64,000 nucleotides of DNA from Fallopia convolvulus (Eukaryota; Streptophyta; Magnoliopsida; Caryophyllales; Polygonaceae): the NCBI GenBank assembly GCA_964016875.1, contig OZ024724.1, positions 10,898,501 through 10,962,500 of the forward strand, read 5' to 3'. Every line of letters starts with the position of its first letter. The first letter of the stretch is position 1. The translations under genes were made by a program, and so were the position numbers. The notes beneath the pieces are model-generated. The model saw only the letters and a list, made by a program, of their open reading frames with translations, was not told where the DNA came from and made no database searches. Below, piece after piece: positions 55,373 to 64,000 of the stretch.

Positions 55373-56188
55373 GCGTCAGCCAGAACCCACGATCTCGGAA
55401 CCAAACTGCTCCCGTGGACAACCCGCGCCCGCGGGTCCCCACCCGAGCTCGTGGGTCCCTCCTTCGATAAATTCATATGACTACGTTCGGCCTTCGTTTC
55501 CTCCCATGGCTTCACAAAAGCCCGCTCCACCATTTCCCGAGGCACTGAAGGACACCAGGAGGCCAGCTAACACCAAGGAGATTTTCGAAACTTTCTCCAA
55601 TTGTGAGGTAAATGTTCCCTTATTTAAACTTGTTCAAAGTATTCCTCGTTTTGCTATGTTTCTGAAAGAATTATATACTATTAAGAGGTAACAAAAAGAA
55701 AAAGGGCAGGTTAAGAAAATCAATCTTGTTGAGAATGTTGAAAATGTATCTTCCATGCTTCAAAGGTAATTGGCTAAGAAGTATGGGGATCCAGGGAGGT
55801 TTACTGTTCCCGTAACCATTGGGGAGACAAAAATTGAGCATTCTATGCTTGATTTGGGAGCATCTATAAATGTCATGCCACTTAGCATATATGAGAGGTT
55901 AGGTCTAGGGCCATTACAGGATTCAAATATTACTATTGAACTAGATGATCACTCTAATGTGCATCCGAAAAGATTTGTGGAAGATGTTTTAGTGCGATGG
56001 ACGGTTTAATCTTCCTAACGGACTTTTATGTCCTGGAAATGGGTAAGGGGAGATACGACCCTGTTTTACTGTTGGGTCGTCCGTTTATGAAGACGGCGAG
56101 CGCCGTGATTGATGTTTCAAAGGGCCTATTATCCATGGCACATGAAGGGAAAAAGGTCCAGTTTCAATTAGATGAGGACCCGTTCTGA
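55373..56188 (+). pseudogene. A3 gag-protease linker and aspartic protease
   Basis: The linker has GC palindromes at 55422-55435 and 55442-55455, 20 bp apart. Next is an Athila-type segment, IFETFSNCEVNVPLFKLVQ, with a TAA at 55691 and a TAA near 55769. The protease has SMLDLGASINVMPLSIYERLGLG (active site D-L-G) and, after a one-base shift near 56000, LLLGRPFMKTASAVIDV. It ends at DPF (56188). The pol that should follow is absent. Confidence 0.82.
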
Positions 56189-57670
56189 GCTATAAAATGA
56201 CGTCCGGCCAACGACGTTAAACAAAGGCGTTGCTCGGGAGGCAACCCGAGGTAAGTTTTTCTTTTCTTTTATTTTTGTCTTTTTAGTTAGTTTAGTTTTA
56301 GTTTCATTTTGGTTTTATCAGGCTAACTTGCAGATTAAAATTTCATATCTCGAAGACAGTGCAAGGCGAGGCTGGATCCGAGATCGCGGCTGGACCCGCG
56401 CTCGCGGGTCTGTCCCTGACGGAATTAAATTTTTTCTTTTCAAAAAAAAAATAATAATAATAAATAAATATAAAAGGTTTTCGGGTGAAACCCCCGATAT
56501 AAAAGGCTTTCGAGTGAAACCCCCGAAATAAATGGTTTTCGGGTGAAACCCCCGAGATTTTACCTTCTATTTTCCATCCCTCTATCTTTTCCATCTTCTT
56601 CTATTCTCTCATCCTTTTTGGGAGATTTATGTCCGCACGTGGTCATTCTCAAGTATGGGGGAATCTTCTTCTTCAAGGGTCGTACTACATTCATGTTTAA
56701 GCGAGATTCAGAGTTCGTTCGTGAGTTCATGTTCACTGTGGTTGATCGTGTTTTCTGTTGTCACTTCAAACCGCATATGCGGTATATGCCGAGAATGAAC
56801 CTTTTTTCGTGATCAGAGCACCCGCGCCCGTGGCCTGGCCACCGCGCCCGCGGTTTTTCCTGACGACGGACCATATGAAGATGTCTGAGCTGTCCATCCA
56901 TGCCTTTGAAGAGTTCTGCCATATTTTCTTTCGTATGTGAGTCTTCTGATTTTCCTCCTCTATTCTTAATTCCTTTTTCTTTACTTCATTGAGGACAATG
57001 AAGGATTTAAGTAGGGGGGAGGAAGTACTCGCTACTTTTATCATAGATAGTTGCTTGTTGTATTTCAGTTTATTTTTTGTTATTTTAATGGGATTTTTGT
57101 TCCATGTTTTGGATATAGAAAAGTTTGAAAAAAATAAAAAGAAAAGAAAAAGAAAAAGGCATAAAAATTGAAAAAGGCATAGAAAATCCTGGGATGAGCT
57201 GAAAACCCGAAAGGGCGGCTCATGTAATAAGCAGGTAACCTGGACCGGCATTAGGCTGGGGTAATAAGAGGTTAATGAGAGATGAGAGTATATGTGAGCA
57301 CACCTAAAGAAAATGAAAAGAGTGATTAGGTGAAAACCCGAAAGGGCGCCTAAGTAGAATTGAGTGGAAAAATCAGAGTGTTTAGGATTTCATTCTACTT
57401 TGGAGCTTGGGGATTACAACTTAGATGTCGGGTAGATCCTAGGATGCTCTACACTTCTTAGAGCTTGAGAGCTTATTGACTATGTATCTATGTGAGGTGT
57501 GTGCTTGAGCTATCATGGTTTTGCTCATTATTTGTCTATTTTTGGTTCGGGTTGGTGAGGTGAGTGATTTTTGTCTTCCCTTGTACTACGCTGTAAACCT
57601 TGATAGGATTTCTTGTTAGATTTATTTTGAGCTTACTCGAGGACGAGCAAGGTTTAAGTATGGGGGAATT
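56189..57670 (+). other. A3 3' region, non-coding
   Basis: It contains a perfect hairpin CTCGGG-AGGCAA-CCCGAG at 56233-56250 followed at once by GTAAGT, GC palindromes at 56377-56408 and 56821-56852, three 29-bp hairpin units at 56471-56557, two CCCGAAAGGG hairpins near 57194-57223 and 57326-57353, and AAGTATGGGGGAATT before the LTR (presumed plus-strand primer). No long frame is convincing; 60-160 codon frames here lack any family resemblance. Confidence 0.65.
56471..56557 (+). repeat. Three 29-bp tandem units with CGGG-CCCCCG hairpins
   Basis: Units start at 56471, 56500 and 56529, each reading TAAA(A/T)GG(T/C)TTTCG(G/A)GTG and then AAACCCCCGA. Confidence 0.85.
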
Positions 57671-58830
57671 TGATACACTCTACTTTAGTATGGTTAACTC
57701 CTGTATATTAGGTATGATTTGAGTGTGTTTAGGTTAGTTTTTGAGCATAATTGTAATATGAAAACCGAAGATACGATTTGAAGAAATGCAAGAGTTTTAA
57801 AGACAAGTATTGATTTGGAGTTGTTTTGACGCCATTTTCTTGTGAAGCATCATTCGGGAGCTGCGGTGATCGGATGAAGTTGAATTGGGTATCATTGGAA
57901 AGCTAACTCGAAGAGCTACAATTCATGTTTTTACGAAGATTCAAATTCCAACTCTATGTGAGTCAAAACCACCTCTGAAGTTGACACCAGAAAGCTTTAA
58001 GAAGTAACCCGCGCCCGCGGGTGAAGACCCGCGTTTGCGGGTAGCTTTTTCCGCGCCGACTTTGTTTTATTTTATATTATGTTTTATTATATCTTTATTA
58101 TTAGGTTATTTAGGATGTTTTCTAGTTTTTTAAACCTAGTTTCGTATTCAATTTGAGAGGATATTTTTGGAGACTACTTTTTAGTTTAACCTAGTTTTTA
58201 TTTCTGTTATTATGGAGAACTAATCTTCCTTGGAGTTTGTTTGATCAAGGAAGACTTTTTATTGAATTCGTGAGATTCTGGTAACTTTTCTATCCTTTGG
58301 TTAATATCAAAATTCTTGTTTTTAATTATATGATCTATGTTTGATTTTATGAGCTTGATCAACTTCTTTGATTGACTTAGATCAACTGTTTGGATTAGGT
58401 TTGATTGTTGTTTGTGCAATCTTATTTATCCTTGAAACAACTCTTTTCCAGGATCGTGGACTGGAATTGAGAAAGAGTAGTTGATGTTTATTTTATGCAT
58501 GAGACTCGTTGTTTGATTGCATGATTTGATTTCCTTTTATCCTTAATACTTTGCATGATTTGAATTAAGCGTTCTTGTTCATATCATAATTTCGCTTGGA
58601 CCGTGGACAAGCGGAAATCTTTTATATGGATTGAAATTAACCTAGGAATTATAGAAAAGTTGATGAATCAAAGATCGAATGATTAAAAAGGTGGAATTGG
58701 TTGAATGAACTCTGCTTTCCTTTAATTGATTTAAACCCTAATATTGTTTGCTTGCTTAAACCCAGAAAACCCTAATATAGTTTAGGGTAATTTATTTTTT
58801 ATCTTGGCAACAACGAATTTAGCCGAGTCA
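57671..58830 (+). repeat. A3 3' LTR (1160 bp)
   Basis: It has two GC palindromes in tandem at 58008-58021 and 58028-58041, 20 bp apart, against one in the 5' LTR. It is 47 bp shorter overall. Confidence 0.9.
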
Positions 58831-58937
58831 CAATTTAATGTCTTATTGATGGTGAATAATGTCTTTAATTGCTTGCGATCTCTTCATATCTTCGTGATCT
58901 CACCTCATAATTTAGCCCGATATTTTAGGGCCCAACA
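58831..58937 (-). other. A3 target copy (CAATT, 58831-58835) and possible U3 start of D LTR
   Basis: After CAATT the host resumes. On the minus strand TGTTGGGCCC starts at 58937. Joined with 52357-52528 and about 40975-41291 it would make an LTR of roughly 590 bp that ends ...CTTATCA before a primer-site-like sequence. This is an inference. Confidence 0.35.
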
Positions 58938-60300
58938 ATACCCCCAAACCCGCTAAAAATTTCTTTCATATATTTTGGTGCGGGTTTGAACTTGCTTTGG
59001 GAACCATTGCCTTAAGTCGTCAAACTAATGATCTTCTCATGTTGTCTTTGTCGGTTTGTGAAACTTGATGTTAGGCTCTTAAATGTCTTGTGATATGTTT
59101 TTGGATTGTGCCCATGGGGCATCTTTTGAACATTTGTCTTTGTTTTTGGTACTTTGTTGTGTAGGCTTCGTTTGAACGAAGGCTTTGGCAGGACAAGTTG
59201 TTGATCAAGATGATGTGTTGGTCATAACGTCTACTCGGGGTTTAGTATTTGCGACAGAGGCTGATGTTGTAAGTACTGATGACAAAGGCCGATGTTGTAA
59301 GTGTTGGCTAGAAAGGCCGATGTTGTAGATGTTGTAGCGCGCGTGTGTAAGAACGTACTAAGGGAGTTTTTTGTATATGTAGTGTGATGACACAAATGAC
59401 AAATGTAATATGCACGTACATTGTTACATGTCAATTGCGCTTAAGGGGTCCCCTTGCTCTAGAGCGCCTTGAGTGTACTCCACCTTAGCATCTTTGACCG
59501 GTCATGTGTGCGCATTAGCCTGATTGAAAGGCAGGGCCTATGTTTTGTCCTGTAACGTCACAAGGCGTCCCTTGCTAGTTTTTGTTTGATTTATGTTGGC
59601 GACTAAGGCCGATGCTTCATGTGCTAGCGACTAAGGCCAGTGTTGGCTACAAAGGCCGATGTGTAGTATGTAAAGAATGTATTGACATATGTAAAAGGAA
59701 TGGTAAAGTGCCTTTGACCTGAAGTTTACGTTGCTAGCACTTCACGTGTTCATGACAATTTAGAAGCGATGAATCTTTGTGCGTTACATCTTGACTTTGT
59801 TGAAAATAAGTGACTCGTGTTCCACTTTTGTTGTTTCGTTTGAAAGTACGTCGCAAATCTTGGGCTACCCCCAGTGGTGAGCTCAATGCCACCCCCAGTC
59901 CTATGTTTCTTTGATTTGATGCACCATTTGTATGTAGTAACCATTTTCCTGTTTGTAACTTGTTGTCTACTTATCTTGTTTCTTGTAAGGTGTCATTCGT
60001 TTGGACAGGAATGAAGTCGTCCATAAAATTATTTTGTAAGACATCCAGATTATTCTGTTATTGACGCTATACTCTTCATACGAAAGTTAGTGCTCACCTA
60101 TATGAATTGACTTTTAAAGTAAAGATGTAAAATGATAAAATTCATAACTAGTATACATTCCAACTTTTTGATCAAAGAATACCTAGTTCTAGCATGAAGT
60201 AAAGTTTTGCTTACATGGTAGAATGATAACTTGTTTGTATTTTATTTCCTTACGAGTTCAATGATGAAAATATCCTTTTTTAACGCGTTCCCGAGCTCTT
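58938..60300. other. Unassigned region with degenerate GGCCGATG repeats
   Basis: There is no gene. Degenerate units around AAAGGCCGATGTTGTA recur at about 59258-59335 and again at about 59604-59665. Tandem repeats like these are common in 3' untranslated parts of Tat/Ogre gypsy elements, and the gag remnant on the right lies in the matching orientation, but the link is only positional. Confidence 0.4.
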
Positions 60301-61234
60301 CTATTTATTCGAACGACATGTCCTTTCTCTAGGGTATGGATGGTACCTTGACTCGCGCTTCCCATGCTTCCGATTTGATTGCAATACTTCCCTCGTGTCA
60401 ACAACAAAGAGGTCATCCTCTTCTAGTCGAATGTGTGCTAATGCCTTTGCTTGTACTTCATCTAAGTTGGAGCAAGGATACTTAGTTAATTCATCATAAA
60501 GTTCGGGGTTACCTGTGGATATCCCTCTTCGGAATGCTTCTACTAAAGTTGCGACATTGTATTCATAAATGGAGACAAGTTCCTCATTGTACCTATTTAG
60601 AAGTGTCTTCAAAGACTCTCCAGATTTTTGCACCAAACGATATAAGTCGCTTGAGCGTTTCTTGATGCATCGACTACTTGCAAACCTGAGTCTAAACTTC
60701 TCAACCAATTCAGCAAATGATGAAATACTTCCAAGTGGTAAGTGTGAATGCCAATTTAAAGCTGGACCAAATAACGGTTACCGAACCAACGACACATTAC
60801 CACTTCCTTCATTTTAAATGGGACAGTGCTAATGTTTGCTTGTTTGAAAGTCGTAACATGTTGGTCTGGATCAGTTATTCCTTCGTACTTTGGTACATAA
60901 GGAACACGATACTTTCTCGGAATATCAACTCTCGCAATAGCGGGGACAAAAGGGAGTCAGTATAACCATCTCGCCTTTCCATGAATATTGGCTAAGGTGC
61001 CCCTAGTACCTGACTGAACCGATCCTCAAGGGTTTTAAGCCACTCTTTTAGAGCTATGACTTCAGCATCCTCTTGGACAGTGCAAAGCGAGTTACCATTG
61101 AATTGATAACGTGTTACCTGTCTTTTGTTAATCGGTGTGACGTGATTAGGTTCATCAAGATCTGATTGTAGCTGATACAGACCCGGTGTGGATTCGTATC
61201 GAAAACCCTTGTTGGTCAAGGGAGTGAGACGCAC
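60301..61234 (-). pseudogene. Ty3/gypsy gag remnant (Tat/Ogre-like)
   Basis: The minus frame at 60301-60708 reads as the second half of a retrotransposon gag domain (SGESLKTLLNRYNEEL, VEAFRRGI, RLEEDDLFVVD, then a basic RKHGKRESR tail). The frame at 60992-61234 (EVIALKEWLKTLEDRFSQVL) is an N-terminal helical part. The middle (60709-60991) is out of frame with at least two shifts. No protease or pol follows. The element class is tentative. Confidence 0.6.
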
Positions 61235-61960
61235 CAGATGTGGGATTGACTCGATAAACGTGGTTGGTAGCCACGGGAAGAAGAACGATAATAAATTTAG
61301 AGAAAATGGATAAATTGATTAATTGATTTCATTAATTGATTGCAGCCTAACAACTTAAGGGTATTTATAATAACCCTAATATCTAAAGAGGACGGATCAC
61401 GTACGAATGGACGCTAGGGTGCAAAAAGAGAATGCATCTACGTTGTCGATCTAGCATGAATTATTCGGACGCGTGAAGCATGTCCAAATAATTCATTAAA
61501 AAAAAGAAAAGCGCGTGTAAACTAAACGCTACCAAACGTACTTGTTGCCCAAGCTAACCCGAAAGAAAAGGCAATTTTTTTCTCTTTCCAAATCAAAACC
61601 GAAAAAAAGCTCTTTCTTCCTCTACAAAAATAAAGCTTCTAAAACAGGATTAAAACACACAACGATTTACGATCTTCGAAAGGAGCTTTGTTCAGATTTA
61701 CAAATTTGAAGATTTGACTCATTACAATTAATGGAACCAGGTAAAATAATGAATTTTTCCCTGATTAAACAAATCTTCGAAAAAAAAAGAGCTTTGTTCA
61801 GGTTTTTTCCCTGATTAAAACTAATACAACACGATTTTGAAAAGTTTCATTGCATATATTGTCAAAATTTGTTTATGTTTAAGCATTACCAATAGGAAAA
61901 CTCCCATTTTACGGTTTTGTGGGGCATTGCTATGATTTATTTGAGAAGACTGTACATTAG
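61235..61960. other. Spacer between gag remnant and FAR1-like gene
   Basis: On the minus strand there is TTATAAATACCC at 61359-61370 with a leader running into the gag remnant, so part of this may be an LTR promoter. On the plus strand an A/T-rich stretch has TTCCCTGATTAAA twice (about 61758 and 61807). Nothing else is recognised. Confidence 0.4.
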
Positions 61961-61966
61961 TTCACA

Positions 61967-62096
61967 TTTGTTCAGAAATATCTCGGATTTGTTCATTGAT
62001 ATTACACAGTTGTTAAATCCAAAATTTGTTCATAGATATTTAGCATTTGTTCATGCGTATTTCTGATTTGTTCATACCTATCATGAATTTGTTCAA
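61967..62096 (+). repeat. Degenerate 21-bp repeats, TTTGTTCAT core, upstream of the FAR1-like gene
   Basis: Cores start at 61967, 61988, 62025, 62046, 62067 and 62088, with spacings 21, 37, 21, 21 and 21. Four are exact, and the first and last differ in the final base. Consensus TTCATNNNTATNNNNGATTTG. The same family occurs inverted in the intron at 63033-63222. Confidence 0.85.
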
Positions 62097-62158
62097 TAAA
62101 TATCAACTGTACGTGTAGTGTATGCAATTGTGTATTTACATGTTTCTTTTGCCTATAA

Positions 62159-64000
62159 ATGAAGGAAAAAATAGAAGATAAAAAGGAATTAAAGATCGTT
62201 ATCTCGCCTAGAAACGCACATTACTACATACCATTTTGTGATGACAATTTAAGACCTAAAGAGGGGATGTTGTTTAAAACCTGGGAGCAAGGAGTAAATT
62301 TCTACAAAGCATACGCAGATGCATGTGGTTTCCAAGCACGTGCTCGCACAATTACAGTCTTCAGATGGAACTAACACTACAGTTTGGAAATATATGTTGT
62401 GTAATCGGGCAGGATTTAAAAACTCAACTCGAAAACAAGAAGACAAAGAAGATAATGAAGATAATGATGAAGATGATGATGAAGAGAATCATGAAGAAGA
62501 AGGACAACAAGCAGTGAAAAAGCGAAAAAGAGTAACCAAAAGGTGTGGTTGCATTGCTAAACTGACAATGAGACTTTCTGGAAGAAACGGATATGTTGTT
62601 AAGAAATTCGAAGAGCGTCACAACCATATTATGTTTGAAGATGGGCAAAAACACTTTGCAAAGAGCAATAGGAAACTGACATCCTTCCATGAAGATTTCA
62701 TCATGAATTGCATACGAGCAAACATTGGTACAAGCAAGTCAAACAAAGTCTACAAAGAGTTTCTTGGTTCATATGCCAAAATCGGTGCAACTATAATTGA
62801 TTTCAAGAATTTTAAAAGAGATCTGAACTCCTTCATGATTGGGTGTGATGCTCAAATGGTTATTGACAACTTGTTCAAAAAAAAAAGAAAGATGTGACGC
62901 GTTTTTCTTTGAATATGATGTTGATGAACAACATCAATTAACCAAATTATTCTGGTGTGATCCTATTGCAAGGAAGAACTTCTCATACTTTGGAGATGTT
63001 GTCTCAGCTAATGCAACATACAAATCAAACAGGTATGAAAAAGCTTATTTCTGATGAAAATTAATTCCATGGATGAACAAATCGTATATACTGATGAACA
63101 AAATTAATATGTGCCTTCACGAATTTACAATGAACAAATGAATTCTTTTGATGAACAAATCATACATACTGATGAACAAAAGCACATATATTGATGAACA
63201 AATTTAATTCTGTGACTTTCAGGTATGAAATGGTGTTTGTACCATTCACAAGGGTTGACAACAACAATAAGAGCATTATTTTTGACTTTGGGTTGCTTCT
63301 AAAAGAAGATATCAAATCTTATGTATGGCTATTCCAAACTTTCAAAGATGCAATGATGGGCAATGAACCATTTATCATTCTCACTGATCAAGATCCTGCA
63401 GTAAGAGTGGCAATTGAAAAGGTTTTTGAAAAGTTTGTGCATCGTTTCTGCATGTGGCATATCATGTTCAAGGTACCGTCAAATGTTACAAACGATGTGT
63501 ATAACAACGATCAATTCAGAAGCAAGTTCAACAAGCTTGTTTGGAGCAATGAAATTAGTCGGGCAGATTTTGAAGAAACTTGGTATTCCATTATTGCTGA
63601 ATTTGGACTTGAATCAAACACTTGGTTGCCGCTGATGTTTGAGCTACGTCACTTATGGATCCCTGCGTACTTCAATGATGTAAACATGGGTGGACCTCTT
63701 AGAACATCATCAAGGTCTGATAGCCAGAACTTCTTCTTCTCACATTTCATTGGATCCATATCTTCTCTAGTTATCTTCATGATGCAATTTGAGAGTGCAA
63801 TTGATTCCCAAAGGCACAATAAGCAGAGGTTAGACTTTGAAACATCAACAAGCTCCCCCACTCTAATGACACCATTAGATCTAGAGAAACATTGTGCATC
63901 TGTTTACACCATAAATGTCTTTTATGACGTCCAGACAGAAATTGTTGCTTCTGTATTTGAATGTGGTCTAAGCAATTTGTTCAAGGAAGACAACATTCAC
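62159..64000 (+). pseudogene. FAR1/MULE-type gene, 5' part, frameshifted (runs off the window)
   Basis: The start ATG is at 62159. The FAR1 DNA-binding domain has EGMLFKTWEQGVNFYKAYADACGF (about residues 36-59; first part KPKEGM-like), then, after a one-base frameshift near 62330-62360, TVWKYMLCNRAGFK, an acidic E/D repeat (62440-62510), RCGCIAKL and ERHNHI (C and HxH metal ligands). A second shift is in an A run at 62877-62887. The MULE transposase-like region has SYFGDVVSANATYKSN (N where transposases and FAR1 relatives usually have D), an intron, then VFVPFTRVDN, YVWLFQTFKDAM, ILTDQDPAV (second D) and RFCMWHIM, and ELRHLWIPAYF. It is open from 63223 to the end. FAR1 relatives are nuclear transcription factors derived from MULE transposase. 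This copy is broken, or is itself a transposon relic. Confidence 0.8.
63033..63222 (+). other. Intron of the FAR1-like gene with inverted 21-bp repeats
   Basis: GT (63033) to AG (63222), 190 nt. Joining the exons restores the protein frame ...TYKSN, then RYEMVFVPF. ATGAACAAA cores lie at 63073, 63094, 63130, 63151, 63172 and 63194 (spacings 21, 36, 21, 21, 22). The 11-mer CAGGTATGAAA occurs at both splice junctions. Confidence 0.8.

Larger units (their letters stand above)
52529..58830 (+). mobile_element. A3: short Athila-related element with gag and protease only
   Basis: LTRs of 1207 and 1160 bp start TGATACACTC and end GAGTCA, with target duplication CAATT at 52524-52528 and 58831-58835. 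The primer site is tRNA-Asp-like. Gag and protease are present. RT, RNase H, integrase and an env-like ORF are all absent, the 3' region following the protease directly. It is non-autonomous by structure, as in the TR-GAG type of plant element. It carries its own GC-rich palindrome family. Confidence 0.9.

Noticed and set aside
52860..56860. GC-rich patches of A3 as CpG islands or host promoters
   Set aside because: They are short 13-20 bp units repeated within one element and not long GC-rich tracts.
56766..57251. 161-codon minus-strand frame in A3
   Set aside because: It has low-complexity F/L/K-rich composition, no family resemblance, and lies opposite the sense 3' region.
61960..64000. 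Complete autonomous MULE transposon
   Set aside because: No terminal inverted repeats or target duplication can be shown because the gene runs off the window; the repeats are reported without this claim.

Overview
This window is repeat-rich nuclear DNA of a higher plant, probably a eudicot, although the species cannot be named from sequence alone. Nearly all of it is LTR retrotransposons nested inside one another. No ordinary single-copy gene is visible except a damaged FAR1/MULE-type gene at the right end. The plant assignment rests on plant-specific families: Athila Ty3/gypsy with tRNA-Asp primer sites and the Athila env-like domain, SIRE-like Ty1/copia with a third ORF, a chromovirus, and FAR1. 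Element names used here are A = Athila-like, G = chromovirus-like gypsy, S and C = SIRE-like copia, D = putative outer copia-type element.

Left part (1-2000): A0, an Athila LTR on the minus strand, has element-internal sequence on both sides (a tandem LTR junction). From about 2000 to 40545 lies an old SIRE-like copia, C (minus strand, left end lost). C was split by Athila A1 (4256-35115, TSD CCAAC). The gag of A1 was split by gypsy G1 (6157-23703, TSD GAGCA). The gag of G1 was split by SIRE-like copia S1 (10959-21065). Each break heals in frame or at matching flanks, so insertion order is C, then A1, then G1, then S1.

Right part: a second, young SIRE-like copy S2 (41292-52351, TSD ATTAT, two 1059-bp LTRs with about eight differences) and a small gag-protease-only Athila relative A3 (52529-58830, TSD CAATT) both sit in what may be the LTR of an outer copia-type element D. 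Beyond lie degenerate repeats, a gag remnant on the minus strand, and a FAR1/MULE-like reading frame (62159 to the window end) with 21-bp-spaced repeats upstream and, inverted, in its intron.

Function: the SIRE-like copies are organised gag / protease-integrase-RT-RNase H / ORF3. S1 and S2 share an 889-nt GT-AG segment between gag and pol whose removal would fuse gag to pol in phase. C lacks exactly this segment, as if it were a copy of spliced RNA. This suggests splicing controls the Gag to Gag-Pol ratio. The two Athila families each carry their own short GC-rich palindrome dispersed at the joints between modules (LTR, gag-protease linker, RNase H-integrase linker, 3' region). These two signals, and the 21-bp repeat around the FAR1-like gene, are the most unusual things here. 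All element coding regions carry at least some stops, frameshifts or losses; the pol frame of S1 is the only long intact one.
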